Assembly: GCF_014334055.1 (NCBI RefSeq)
Contig: NZ_CP060490.1
Span: 248,001 to 312,000 of the forward strand
DNA from: Oscillibacter hominis
GTDB taxonomy: Bacteria > Bacillota > Clostridia > Oscillospirales > Oscillospiraceae
DNA: 64,000 bases
Direction of reading: 5' to 3'
The translations under genes were made by a program, and so were the position numbers. How positions within the stretch are numbered: the first letter of the stretch is position 1; each line of letters starts with the position of its first letter. Positions 53,878-64,000 of this stretch are shown piece by piece. Under the pieces are notes generated by a model that ran no database searches, was not told the DNA's origin, and saw nothing but the letters and a program-made list of their open reading frames with translations.

Positions 53878-55311
53878 TCAGGAGTCTATTGCCGGGACCT
53901 CCGGCCCTTCCGGCGGTTCCGGATCGTCCGGTTCATCCGGCTGGGCAGCACGGCGCTCCAGGCGGTGCATGGCCCAGAGGAAGCAGAGGATGTGGGCGGT
54001 GAGTGTGATGATCCAGGTGATGGGGTAGGAGATATATACGGTTTCGATGGTGTGGTACTGGGGAATCTGGAAGACTGTGGAGATCCAAACCAAACGCAGC
54101 AGGCACGAGCCCACAAGGGAGACGATCATGGGCATGATGGAGTAGCCGATGCCCCGCAGGCAGCCCACCATCACGTCCATCATACCGCCCAGGGCATAGG
54201 TCCTGGCGATGATCTTCATGCGGTCGAGTCCTGCGGCGATGACGGCGGGGCTCTTGCTGTAAATCTGCAGCAGCGGCGTGCCGCAGAGGTACACCAGGTT
54301 TCCGAACACCACGCCAAGAATCACCACAAAGGCCTGGGAGGCCAGCAGGATCCGGTAGATCCGTTTGTACTGTCCGGCGCCGTAATTCTGGCCCGTGAAG
54401 GAAATGGAGGCCTGGTAAAAGGCGTTCATGGCAAAGTAGACAAAATTCTCGATGTTGTTGGCGGCGGAGTTTCCGGCCATCACCACCTCGCCGAAAGTGT
54501 TCACGGAGGATTGGATGACCACGTTGGAAATGGAGAACAATATCCCCTGGAACCCGGCGGGCAGCCCGATTTTGATGATTTGGAGGAAGCTGTTTTTATA
54601 GATGTGCAGCAGCTTGAGGTCCAGGCGGATGCCGCCGCTCTCCCGCATCAGGCAGCGCATCACCAAAAAGGCGGAGATGCATTGGGAGACCACGGTGGCG
54701 ATGGCCACACCCGCCACATCCAGGTGCATCACAATGACAAAGAACAGGTTCAGCACCACGTTGACCACGCCGGCCACCGTCAGATAGTTCAGCGGCCTCT
54801 TGGTGTCGCCCACCGCCCGGAGCAGGGCGCTGCCGAAGTTGTAGATCATGGTGGCGGGCATGCCCAAAAAGTAAATCCGGAGGTAGAGGGCAGCAAGACC
54901 CAGCACCTCATCCGGCGTCTTCATCCACATCAGCACCTGCCGTGCGCCAAGGGAGCCTGCCAGCGCCAGAAAGAGGCCGCTGACAATGCTCATGAGCATG
55001 GCTGTGTGGACGATCTCACTGAGGGTTTTGTCGTCGTGGGAGCCGAAGGACCGGGCCGCCAGCACATTGGCGCCGACGGACAGGCCCACAAAGAGGTTGG
55101 TGAGCAGGTGAATCAAAGAGGAGTTGGAGCCCACCGCCGCCAGAGAGTTGTCGCCGGCGAACCGGCCCACCACCACAATGTCCGCCGCGTTGAACAGCAG
55201 CTGCAGTACGTTGGAGCACACCAGCGGAAATGCGAACACCAGCATCTTTTTCCAGACAACGCCGGTGCACATATCCATTTCGTAAGTTTTTACCTTCTCT
55301 TCCTTTTCCAT
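53878..55311 (-). CDS. MATE-family efflux transporter
   Basis: A 477-residue membrane protein with about twelve helices. The first helix region has LVFAFPLVCSNVLQLLFNAA and ADIVVVGRFAGDNSLAAVGS, the MATE signature, repeated in looser form in the second half (FGEVVMAGNSAANNIENF). It exports cationic or amphipathic compounds using a proton or sodium gradient; the substrate is unknown. The C-terminal tail is acidic and proline-rich (PDEPDDPEPPEGPEVP). Start at 55311 has a weak AAGGATAAG site. An imperfect inverted repeat lies upstream at 55466-55496. Confidence 0.93.
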   Translation of the reverse strand: MEKEEKVKTYEMDMCTGVVWKKMLVFAFPLVCSNVLQLLFNAADIVVVGRFAGDNSLAAVGSNSSLIHLLTNLFVGLSVGANVLAARSFGSHDDKTLSEIVHTAMLMSIVSGLFLALAGSLGARQVLMWMKTPDEVLGLAALYLRIYFLGMPATMIYNFGSALLRAVGDTKRPLNYLTVAGVVNVVLNLFFVIVMHLDVAGVAIATVVSQCISAFLVMRCLMRESGGIRLDLKLLHIYKNSFLQIIKIGLPAGFQGILFSISNVVIQSSVNTFGEVVMAGNSAANNIENFVYFAMNAFYQASISFTGQNYGAGQYKRIYRILLASQAFVVILGVVFGNLVYLCGTPLLQIYSKSPAVIAAGLDRMKIIARTYALGGMMDVMVGCLRGIGYSIMPMIVSLVGSCLLRLVWISTVFQIPQYHTIETVYISYPITWIITLTAHILCFLWAMHRLERRAAQPDEPDDPEPPEGPEVPAIDS

Positions 55312-55465
55312 CTTCTTATCCTTTTAATGTTTTTTTCCAGTTTACCACCCTTTTACAAATGATGCAATTCTCTCCGAAAGAAAAAATAGCCTGCGGAAGG
55401 GCGCTGGAAGGCCCTGAAGGGGGGCGGCGTGATTTGGATTGAAAAGGGCCGCCTGATTTGATATG

Positions 55466-55496
55466 ATAAAAAATAACGTTTTACGCTATTTTTTAT
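55466..55496. repeat. AT-rich inverted repeat between the MATE and CrtO-like genes
   Basis: ATAAAAAATAACGT (55466-55479) and ACGCTATTTTTTAT (55483-55496) pair at 13 of 14 positions across three T's. It lies in the divergent intergenic region, so it could be an operator or, read rightward, a terminator-like element ahead of the CrtO-like gene. Confidence 0.5.
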
Positions 55497-55557
55497 ACGG
55501 GCCGTCCGGCTATGGCTTGCTTCCAGATGCCGGCAAGCGGGCCTGATGTGAGAAGGG

Positions 55558-56049
55558 ATGAGAAGCTTGCTGAAACGACAGATCGGGCACTTTGTGCTGA
55601 CCGTGGCCGCCGTAGGCATTTTTATGCATGTTTTTGGCGAGTCGCTGCCCCGGGACCGGTTTCACTATGACCGGTTCCCCTATCGCAGTTATAGGTGGGA
55701 GAAAAATGGGGAATTCTATTCCAGGCTGAAGATTGAAAAATGGAAGGACCGCCTGCCCGACAAGAGCAGGTTTGTCAAATCCACCGTGCGGAAAAAACTG
55801 GGCGGGGACCGCTCCGCAGCCCATCTTCTGCGGCTGGTCCAGGAGACCTGCGTGGCTGAGCTGATCCACTGGCTGCTCCTTGCGGTGAGCCCCGTGATGC
55901 TTGTGACTATGGAGCCGCCCCTGAACGTCTGGGCGGCGGCCCTGTACGGCCTTTCCAACCTGCCCTTCATCATGATTCAGCGCTATAACCGGCCGCGCCT
56001 GGCACGGCTTTATCAAACCGCCCGGAAACGGGAGGGAGGAGCTCCATGA
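55558..56049 (+). CDS. CrtO-like glycosyl acyltransferase family protein
   Basis: A 163-residue membrane-associated protein. It contains SRLKIEKWKDRLPDKS and QETCVAELIHWLLLAVSP, patterns I associate with glycosyl-4,4'-diaponeurosporenoate acyltransferase (CrtO) relatives. No carotenoid genes are nearby, so a carotenoid substrate is unlikely; it may acylate another glycolipid. It overlaps the next gene, a glycolipid glycosyltransferase, by four bases (ATGA), which supports that idea. Hydrophobic segments lie near 8-25, 98-115 and 120-138. Start at 55558 has GAGAAGG just upstream. Confidence 0.7.
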   Translation: MRSLLKRQIGHFVLTVAAVGIFMHVFGESLPRDRFHYDRFPYRSYRWEKNGEFYSRLKIEKWKDRLPDKSRFVKSTVRKKLGGDRSAAHLLRLVQETCVAELIHWLLLAVSPVMLVTMEPPLNVWAAALYGLSNLPFIMIQRYNRPRLARLYQTARKREGGAP

Positions 56050-57164
56050 AGCTTTTGGTTTTATCCAGCAACAACGGCGCGGGGCATAACTCCGCTGGCC
56101 GCGCCATATTGGAGGCGGCCCACAGGCGGGGGATGGAGGGAGACATGGTGGACGCCCTCTCCATCGACGCGCCCTGGAAGTCCCGGGCCATCTCCGAAAT
56201 CCACATCCAGGGCGCCCTCCACGCGCCCTACCTCTTTGAGGTGGGGAACTACCTGGCGGAGAAGGACGCCTGGCGGAAAAAGCCCTCCGGCTGCTACCGG
56301 GCCAATGCCCGGTATGCGGACAAGCTGTGGATGTACCTGAGCGGGCGCCATTACGACGCGGTCATCGCCACCCATGTGTTCCCGGCTCTGACCATGACCC
56401 ACATCAAAAGGCATATCCGCTCTGATGTGCCGGCCTATTTCGTGGCTACGGACTATAGCTGCGCCCCTTATGTCCACGAGACGGAGATGGACGGGTATTT
56501 CATCCCCCATGTGGCGCTGCGGGGGAAGTTCCTGGAGGCTGGCGTGCCCTTTTCCCGTATTGTGCCCTCTGGCATCCCGGTGGTGGAGCGGTTCGTCACC
56601 CGCCGCTCCCAGGCGGAGGCCAGGCGCATCCTGGAGTTGCCGGAGGAGGGGAAGATCGTGCTGGTGATGACCGGCTCCATGGGGTTTGGGGACGCGGAGG
56701 GCCAGGTGCTGGCGCTCTACCGGCTGCTGAGCGAAAAGGCCCGGATCTACGTGATGGGCGGCAACAACGAAAAATTGAAGGAGACGCTGCGCTCGGAGTA
56801 TGCCGATGCCGTCACCGTGCTGGACTACACCCGTGAGGTGCCGCTCTATATGGACGCCTCCGACGTGCTCATCACCAAGCCCGGCGGGCTTTCCACCACG
56901 GAGTCTGCCGTGTGTGAAATCCCCACGGTGCTCACCACCCCGATCCCGGGCTGGGAGGAGGAGAATGTGGACTTTTTCACAAGACACGGCCTGGCCCGGT
57001 TTGCCACGGACCCGGAGAACATCGCCCGGCAGGCAAAGCTGCTGCTGGACGACCAGGACGCCAGGGAGGCCATGAAGGCCTGCCAGAGGCGGGAGATCAA
57101 CAAGCAGGCGGCCGGGGAGATCGTGGACCATGTGGCGCGCCGCCATCGGCCCCTATTTTACTAA
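56046..57164 (+). CDS. MGDG-synthase/UgtP-type glycolipid glycosyltransferase
   Basis: A 372-residue GT family 28 enzyme. The N-terminal MGDG-synthase domain begins LVLSSNNGAGHNSAGRAI, the acceptor-binding motif. The C-terminal part has VMTGSMGFGDAEG and the sugar-nucleotide site ITKPGGLSTTESAVCEIP. It would transfer a hexose from a UDP-sugar to diacylglycerol, making membrane glycolipids or lipoteichoic acid anchors. It overlaps the CrtO-like gene by four bases and is followed 14 bases later by a glyoxalase gene. The donor and acceptor are inferred from family. Confidence 0.92.
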   Translation: MKLLVLSSNNGAGHNSAGRAILEAAHRRGMEGDMVDALSIDAPWKSRAISEIHIQGALHAPYLFEVGNYLAEKDAWRKKPSGCYRANARYADKLWMYLSGRHYDAVIATHVFPALTMTHIKRHIRSDVPAYFVATDYSCAPYVHETEMDGYFIPHVALRGKFLEAGVPFSRIVPSGIPVVERFVTRRSQAEARRILELPEEGKIVLVMTGSMGFGDAEGQVLALYRLLSEKARIYVMGGNNEKLKETLRSEYADAVTVLDYTREVPLYMDASDVLITKPGGLSTTESAVCEIPTVLTTPIPGWEEENVDFFTRHGLARFATDPENIARQAKLLLDDQDAREAMKACQRREINKQAAGEIVDHVARRHRPLFY

Positions 57165-57178
57165 AGGAGGACTATGCA

Positions 57179-57541
57179 ATGCGTTTTCAAATGGTACACA
57201 ACAACCTGAATGTGGCCTGCCTGGCCAAAAGCCTGCCCTTTTACAAGGAGGCCCTGGGGCTGGAGGAGGTGCGCCGGATCGAGGGGGAAGGGTTCACCAT
57301 CGTCTACCTCAGCAACCCCGAGAGCAGCCACCAGCTGGAGCTGACGGAACTGAAGGGTCATCCCCAGCCCTATGACCTGGGGGAGAACGAGTTCCATCTG
57401 GCCTTTTGCACCGACGAGTTTGAGGCCGCGCTGGAAAAGCACCGCCAGATGGGCTGCGTGTGCTTTGAAAATCCGGACATGGGGATTTACTTCATCTCCG
57501 ACCCCGACGGATACTGGCTGGAGATCGTCCCCGCACGATAA
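57179..57541 (+). CDS. Glyoxalase I-type VOC metalloenzyme
   Basis: A 120-residue single-domain VOC protein. Likely metal ligands are H7, E54 (in LELTE), H73 and E115 (in YWLEIVP), which match glyoxalase I. It would turn the methylglyoxal-thiol adduct into a lactoyl thioester. SDPDGYWLEI is the family end motif. The thiol cofactor is uncertain, since many Firmicutes lack glutathione. The start at 57179 follows AAAGGAGG and lies close behind the glycosyltransferase. Confidence 0.88.
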   Translation: MRFQMVHNNLNVACLAKSLPFYKEALGLEEVRRIEGEGFTIVYLSNPESSHQLELTELKGHPQPYDLGENEFHLAFCTDEFEAALEKHRQMGCVCFENPDMGIYFISDPDGYWLEIVPAR

Positions 57542-57571
57542 CCGGGAGAAAGCGCGGCGGCGAAAAAACCA

Positions 57572-57600
57572 TTGTATTTTTCGGCGGAATCGTGTATACT
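57572..57600 (+). promoter_or_regulatory. Promoter of the small membrane protein gene
   Basis: TTGTAT (57572-57577) and TATACT (57595-57600) spaced by 17 bases. Confidence 0.65.
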
Positions 57601-57655
57601 GAATCATCAAACAAAATGCTGAAAAAAGAAGCAGTGGACAACAGGAGGAGTGGCT

Positions 57656-57835
57656 ATGAACAAGACGGCCCGTTTCGTATTGAAGATCATTGCGGCCAGC
57701 CTGGGTCTTGCGGCGATCGTCTGCCTGATCGTGGGCAGCTGGAGCGACATCGGCGAGGGCTGCAAAAACGCAAAGTGCCGGCTGAGCCGTAAGTCGGAGT
57801 ACGACGACTACGAGGACGAAAAGCTGTACGACTGA
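57656..57835 (+). CDS. Small single-span membrane protein of unknown function
   Basis: A 59-residue protein: a basic N-terminus, one hydrophobic helix (about 8-27, LKIIAASLGLAAIVCLIVGS), a short cysteine pair (CKNAKC) and an acidic tail rich in Tyr, Asp and Glu. It has its own promoter, an AGGAGGAG ribosome site and a perfect terminator, which argue that it is a real gene. I do not recognise a family. The ATG at 57656 is preferred over the GTG at 57650. Confidence 0.75.
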   Translation: MNKTARFVLKIIAASLGLAAIVCLIVGSWSDIGEGCKNAKCRLSRKSEYDDYEDEKLYD

Positions 57836-57879
57836 GAAACAGCAAAAGCGCCCGGATTTCTCATGGGCGTCTATAAGGC

Positions 57880-57921
57880 AAAAAGCTCCGGAAACGACAA
57901 TTGTCGTTTCCGGAGCTTTTT
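57880..57921 (+). terminator. Terminator: perfect 42-base palindrome
   Basis: The arm at 57880-57900 is the exact reverse complement of 57901-57921. The palindrome ends in TTTTT and lies 45 bases after the small membrane protein gene. The spacer from here to the rpoB promoter at 58078 shows no gene. Confidence 0.9.
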
Positions 57922-58077
57922 GCACTGTATCGAAAGCAAGGCAGATTGCCGTCCGAAGCGGATCGGGGCGCCTCCATAGTCAGCTGGTTCCCGCAGCCGG
58001 TTTTGCTTTTCACTACGCCTTTTCTTGCCGAAAAAGAAAAAAATCCGGAAAAAATCCGGACCTTACACTGAAATCTC

Positions 58078-58106
58078 TTGACAAACCAAAAATTACATGG
58101 TATCAT
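58078..58106 (+). promoter_or_regulatory. Promoter of rpoBC
   Basis: TTGACA (58078-58083) and TATCAT (58101-58106) spaced by 17 bases. No rplJ/rplL genes lie upstream, so rpoB has its own promoter here. Confidence 0.82.
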
Positions 58107-58112
58107 AAAGCG

Positions 58113-58310
58113 CTTATGTTTCAGAGCAGAAATGTATCTCCTGCCACGTTACATGTCAAAGATACCACAGGGTGTGGGAAAAAGCAAGAGGAAGTTGTTC
58201 GAAATGTAACAACAAGCCCGCGCGTATCAAAAATGTACGGGCTTGGCTGGCGGACATGCGTGCAGATACAGGCAAGGCGGCGCTGCGCCGCTGAAGTCTA
58301 TGAAGAAAGG
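58113..58310 (+). promoter_or_regulatory. Structured leader of rpoB
   Basis: About 200 bases separate the likely start site from rpoB. Pairings seen are GTTACAT/ATGTAAC (58148-58154 with 58204-58210) and AAGCCCG/CGGGCTT (58214-58220 with 58238-58244). No T-run follows. The leader may control rpoB translation or stability; nothing here matches the L10 leader motif with certainty. Confidence 0.45.
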
Positions 58311-58321
58311 TGAAGAACAAG

Positions 58322-61300
58322 ATGGCCAAAGACAAGTATTACGGGAAGACTCTGCGCAAGAACTTTGCCCGGTACGAGGAAGTCATGCCCATGCCGAATC
58401 TTCTGGAAATTCAGAAGAAGTCCTACCAGTGGTTTTTGGACACCGGGCTGCGGGAGGTGTTTGCCGATGTGGCGGCAATCACCGATTTCGCCGGCAATCT
58501 GGAGCTGACGTTCATCGACTACACGATGAACGAGGCGCCCAAGTACGATGTGGAGGAGTGCAAGGCCCGGGACGCCACCTATGCTGCGCCTTTGAAGGTG
58601 AAAGTGCGCCTGCGCAATAAGGAGACCGAGGAGATCAAGGAGCAGGAGATCTTCATGGGTGATTTCCCGCTGATGACCCAGTCGGGCACCTTTGTCATCA
58701 ACGGCGCCGAGCGCGTGGTGGTCTCCCAGATCGTCCGCAGCCCCGGCGTCTACTATGGCAAGGAGATCGACCTGAAGACCGATCTGCCGCTGCTGACCTC
58801 CACGGTGATCCCCTACCGTGGCGCCTGGCTGGAGTATGAGACCGACGCCTCCGAGGTGTTCTGGGTCCGCATCGATAAAAACCGCAAGCTGCCCATCACC
58901 TGCCTGCTGCGGGCGCTGGGGCTGAAGACCAACGAGGAGATTCTGGAGCGTTTCGGCGATGATCCCCGTGTGGCCGCCACGCTGGAGAAGGACCCCTGCA
59001 CCACCTATGAGGACGCCATGCTGGAGATTTACCGCAAGCTCCGCCCCGGCGAGCCCCCCACGGTGGAGGCCAGCGAGACCCTGATCCACAACCTGTTCTT
59101 CGATCCCCGGCGCTACGACCTGTCCATCGTGGGCCGGTATAAATTCAATAAAAAGCTCTCCCTGTGGCACCGGGTGGCGGGCCAGAAGCTGCTCTATCCC
59201 GTGGCCGATCCGGCCACCGGTGAACTCCTCTTTGAGGACGGCCATGTGCTGACCACCGCCGAGGCCCGGGAGTTGGACGACATCGGCGTCTATGAGGTGA
59301 CGGTGGAGGTGGACGGGAAGCCCATGAAGGTCTTCTCCAACCACATGTGCGACTTGGGGCGCTACGTGGACTTCGATCCCCTGGCTGAGTGCGGGATCAA
59401 GGAGCGGGTGCGCTATGACGTGCTGCGTGAGATTCTGGACAGCGGCGCTGCCGGCGAGGAGCTGAAGGACGCCCTGCGCAGCCGGGTCGACGAGCTGGTG
59501 CCCAAGCACATCATCGTGGACGACATCCTGGCCTCCGTCAACTACATGAACGGCCTGGCGGCGGGCCTTTCCACCAAGGACGACATCGACCATCTGGGCA
59601 ACCGCCGCCTGCGCTGCGTGGGCGAACTGCTGCAAAACCAGTTCCGCATCGGCTTTTCCCGGATGGAGCGGGTCATCCGTGAGCGCATGACCATCCAGGA
59701 CCTGGATATCGTCACGCCCCAGAGCCTCATCAACATCCGCCCGGTCACCGCGGCCATCAAGGAGTTCTTTGGCTCCAGCCCCCTGAGCCAGTTCATGGAC
59801 CAGACCAACCCCCTGGCCGAACTGACCCACAAGCGCCGCCTCAGTGCCCTGGGCCCCGGCGGCCTTTCCCGGGAGCGGGCCAACATGGAGGTCCGCGACG
59901 TCCACTACAGCCACTACGGCCGCATGTGCCCCATTGAGACCCCTGAAGGACCCAACATCGGCCTGATCTCCTATCTTGCGACTTACGCCCGGATCAACGA
60001 GTACGGCTTTATCGAGGCGCCCTACCGGGCTGTGGATCACGAGACGGGCAAGGTCTCCGACGAGGTGACCTACATGACCGCCGATGTGGAGGATCAGTAT
60101 ATTGTCGGCCAGGCCACAGAGCCCACGGACGAAAACGGCTGCCTGATCAACCCCCGTATCACCTGCCGCCACCGGGATGAAATCATCGAGGTGGACCGTG
60201 AGCTGGTGGACTATATCGACGTCTCTCCCCGGATGATGGTCTCCATTGCCACGGCCATGATCCCCTTCCTGCCCAACGACGACGCAAACCGTGCCCTGAT
60301 GGGCGCGAACATGCAGCGCCAGGCAGTGCCTCTGCTCCGCCCGGAGGCCCCCATCGTGGGCACCGGCATGGAGCACAAGATCTGCATCGACTCCGAGGTG
60401 GCGGTGCTGGCCGAGGGCGACGGCGAGGTCGCATCCGTGGACGCGCGCCACGTCACCGTCAAGTACGACAGCGGCGAGACCAAGGAGTATAAGCTGACCA
60501 AGTTCCTCCGGTCCAACCACGGCACCTGCATCAACCAGCGTCCCATCGTGGATGTGGGCGAGCGGGTCCACGGTGCCCGGATGGGTGAAAACGGCCAGAT
60601 GGAGGACCCCACCGTCCTGGCTGACGGGCCTGCCACCGATCAGGGCGAAATCGCCCTGGGCCACAACATCCTGGTGGGCTTCATGACCTGGGAGGGCTAC
60701 AACTACGAGGACGCCGTACTGCTCAACGAGCGGCTGGTCCGGGAGGATGTGTATACCTCCATCCACATCGAGGAGTATGAGATTGACTCCCGCGACACCA
60801 AGTTGGGGCCCGAGGAGATCACCCGGGATATTCCCAACGTGGGCGAGGACGCCCTGAAGGACCTGGACGAGAACGGCATCATCCGCATCGGCGCCGAGGT
60901 CCACTCCGGCGACATCTTAGTGGGCAAGGTCACCCCCAAGGGCGAGACCGACCTCACCGCCGAGGAACGGCTCCTGCGGGCCATCTTCGGCGAAAAGGCC
61001 CGGGAGGTCCGCGACACCTCCCTGAAAGTGCCTCACGGCGAGTCCGGCATCATCGTGGATGCCCGGGTCTTCACCCGTGAAAAGGGCGACGAGTTGGGCC
61101 CCGGCGTCAACCAGGTGGTCCGTGTCTATATCGCACAGCGCAGAAAAATCCAGGTGGGTGACAAGATGGCCGGCCGCCACGGCAACAAGGGCGTCGTCTC
61201 CCGTGTGCTGCCCCAGGAGGATATGCCCTTCCTGCCCGACGGCACGCCGCTGGACATCGTGCTGAACCCCCTGGGCGTGCCCTCCCGTATGAACATCGGC

Positions 61301-62029
61301 CAGGTGCTGGAGGTCCATCTGGGCTACGCGGCCCACAAGCTGGGCTGGAAGGTGGCCACCCCCATCTTCGACGGCGCCAGCATGGAGGAGGACATCTCCG
61401 CCGCGCTGGCGGAGGCCGGCCTGGACCCCGAGGGCAAGAGCTGGCTCTTCGACGGCCGAACCGGCGAGCGCTTTGACAACAAGGTCACCGTGGGCTATGT
61501 CTACTTCCTCAAGCTGCACCATCTGGTGGACGACAAGATCCACGCCCGCTCCACCGGCCCCTACTCCCTTGTGACGCAGCAGCCTCTGGGCGGCAAGGCC
61601 CAGTTCGGCGGCCAGCGGTTCGGTGAGATGGAAGTGTGGGCCCTGGAGGCCTATGGCGCGGCCTACACCCTCCAGGAGATCCTGACGGTGAAGTCCGACG
61701 ACGTCACCGGCCGTGTCCGCACCTATGAGGCCATTGTCAAGGGCCACAACGTGCCCACTCCCGGCGTGCCTGAATCCTTCAAGGTGCTGGTCAAGGAGCT
61801 GCAGTCCCTGTGCCTGGACATCCAGGTGCTGGACCGCAACGGCAACCTCATCGACCTCAAAGAGGATGAGGACGCCATGGACACCTTCAATCTGGCCCGG
61901 ATGGACGCCGAGGATGAACGCAACCGCAGCTTCGCCGACGACAGCGAGTTCCAGGAATCCGGCTTTGACATCGAAGATGTGGAAGAGGGGGACGACGAAC
62001 CCCTGGAAGACGGCCTGGACGAAGAATAA
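58322..62029 (+). CDS. rpoB: RNA polymerase beta subunit
   Basis: A 1235-residue core subunit. Conserved segments include the rifampicin pocket ([20 protein letters not shown]), [20 protein letters not shown], the catalytic-site helper [20 protein letters not shown] and the C-terminal clamp region [18 protein letters not shown]. The rifampicin pocket reads GSSPLSQF, with proline where E. coli has glutamine 510. The acidic C-terminal tail (about the last 40 residues) is longer than in many bacteria. The ATG at 58322 follows GAAAGG; an upstream GTG at 58310 is not preferred. rpoC follows 45 bases later. Confidence 0.98.
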   Translation: MAKDKYYGKTLRKNFARYEEVMPMPNLLEIQKKSYQWFLDTGLREVFADVAAITDFAGNLELTFIDYTMNEAPKYDVEECKARDATYAAPLKVKVRLRNKETEEIKEQEIFMGDFPLMTQSGTFVINGAERVVVSQIVRSPGVYYGKEIDLKTDLPLLTSTVIPYRGAWLEYETDASEVFWVRIDKNRKLPITCLLRALGLKTNEEILERFGDDPRVAATLEKDPCTTYEDAMLEIYRKLRPGEPPTVEASETLIHNLFFDPRRYDLSIVGRYKFNKKLSLWHRVAGQKLLYPVADPATGELLFEDGHVLTTAEARELDDIGVYEVTVEVDGKPMKVFSNHMCDLGRYVDFDPLAECGIKERVRYDVLREILDSGAAGEELKDALRSRVDELVPKHIIVDDILASVNYMNGLAAGLSTKDDIDHLGNRRLRCVGELLQNQFRIGFSRMERVIRERMTIQDLDIVTPQSLINIRPVTAAIKEFFGSSPLSQFMDQTNPLAELTHKRRLSALGPGGLSRERANMEVRDVHYSHYGRMCPIETPEGPNIGLISYLATYARINEYGFIEAPYRAVDHETGKVSDEVTYMTADVEDQYIVGQATEPTDENGCLINPRITCRHRDEIIEVDRELVDYIDVSPRMMVSIATAMIPFLPNDDANRALMGANMQRQAVPLLRPEAPIVGTGMEHKICIDSEVAVLAEGDGEVASVDARHVTVKYDSGETKEYKLTKFLRSNHGTCINQRPIVDVGERVHGARMGENGQMEDPTVLADGPATDQGEIALGHNILVGFMTWEGYNYEDAVLLNERLVREDVYTSIHIEEYEIDSRDTKLGPEEITRDIPNVGEDALKDLDENGIIRIGAEVHSGDILVGKVTPKGETDLTAEERLLRAIFGEKAREVRDTSLKVPHGESGIIVDARVFTREKGDELGPGVNQVVRVYIAQRRKIQVGDKMAGRHGNKGVVSRVLPQEDMPFLPDGTPLDIVLNPLGVPSRMNIGQVLEVHLGYAAHKLGWKVATPIFDGASMEEDISAALAEAGLDPEGKSWLFDGRTGERFDNKVTVGYVYFLKLHHLVDDKIHARSTGPYSLVTQQPLGGKAQFGGQRFGEMEVWALEAYGAAYTLQEILTVKSDDVTGRVRTYEAIVKGHNVPTPGVPESFKVLVKELQSLCLDIQVLDRNGNLIDLKEDEDAMDTFNLARMDAEDERNRSFADDSEFQESGFDIEDVEEGDDEPLEDGLDEE

Positions 62030-62074
62030 TTTAGAAATCGTCCGTTTCTGAATGAGAATAAGGAGGATTTGCAT

Positions 62075-64000
<1,926 letters not shown>

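Noticed and set aside
58298..60904. An 868-codon open frame on the minus strand opposite rpoB
   Set aside because: Opposite rpoB throughout. The composition (His, Gly, Val, Leu repeats) is a mirror of rpoB codon use, and there is no ribosome site or promoter.

Overview
The window is high-GC DNA with the gene content and control elements of an anaerobic, probably spore-forming Clostridia. The best fit is the Oscillospiraceae/Ruminococcaceae side of the Bacillota, though the genus cannot be fixed by reading alone. Supporting signs are a T-box in front of thrS, the zinc-type (type Z) S14, the Firmicutes-style order secY-adk-map-KOW protein-infA-rpmJ in the ribosomal cluster, an RNase Y/YmdB pair, a TAXI-type TRAP transporter and a Firmicutes-like LexA operator. 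Nearly every transcription unit begins with a readable sigma-A promoter of 17-bp spacing and ends in a strong hairpin terminator.

Layout: 1-0.2 kb is the tail of a membrane acyltransferase. 0.4-2.5 kb is a threonine T-box and a threonyl-tRNA synthetase that lacks its TGS domain. 2.5-6.5 kb is a TRAP-TAXI uptake operon behind an AT-rich region full of TGCAAA hexamers. 6.5-16.7 kb holds housekeeping genes: an RlmI-type methyltransferase, an amidase, rny, ymdB, a YbaK-type deacylase, an SbcD-like nuclease, an asparaginase, a NYN-LOTUS protein and proS. 16.7-33.1 kb is one long S10-spc-alpha ribosomal protein cluster carrying secY, adk, map, infA and rpoA. Three of its intergenic gaps contain strong RNA structures that look like control sites. 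33.2-38.3 kb contains two unrelated ECF sigma/anti-sigma modules flanking a polysaccharide deacetylase. 38.4-44.8 kb holds secG, lexA, an oligopeptide-type binding lipoprotein, a YfiH-type laccase-domain protein and secA. 44.8-50.3 kb holds a CntK-like racemase, a frameshifted lipoprotein, a beta-CASP RNase and an RlmD-type methyltransferase. 50.3-57.9 kb is accessory: LysR/AzlCD, an HTH-desulfoferrodoxin fusion, a GIY-YIG-like protein, a zinc ribbon, a MATE pump, a CrtO-like acyltransferase with a glycolipid glycosyltransferase, and a glyoxalase. 58-64 kb is rpoB and the first 642 codons of rpoC.

Most of the window serves gene expression: ribosome, RNA polymerase, aminoacyl-tRNA synthetases, RNA decay and rRNA modification. 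All three Sec components SecY, SecG and SecA are present at separate loci.

The most unusual single gene is at 52394-52993. It joins an XRE-type DNA-binding domain to a complete two-iron desulfoferrodoxin (superoxide reductase) module with all nine expected metal ligands, which suggests a redox or superoxide-responsive regulator. Other items worth attention are a glycine/arginine-rich tail on ribosomal protein S3, an RsgI-type self-cleaving anti-sigma factor with three PepSY domains paired with an ECF sigma, and the structured gaps of the ribosomal cluster.
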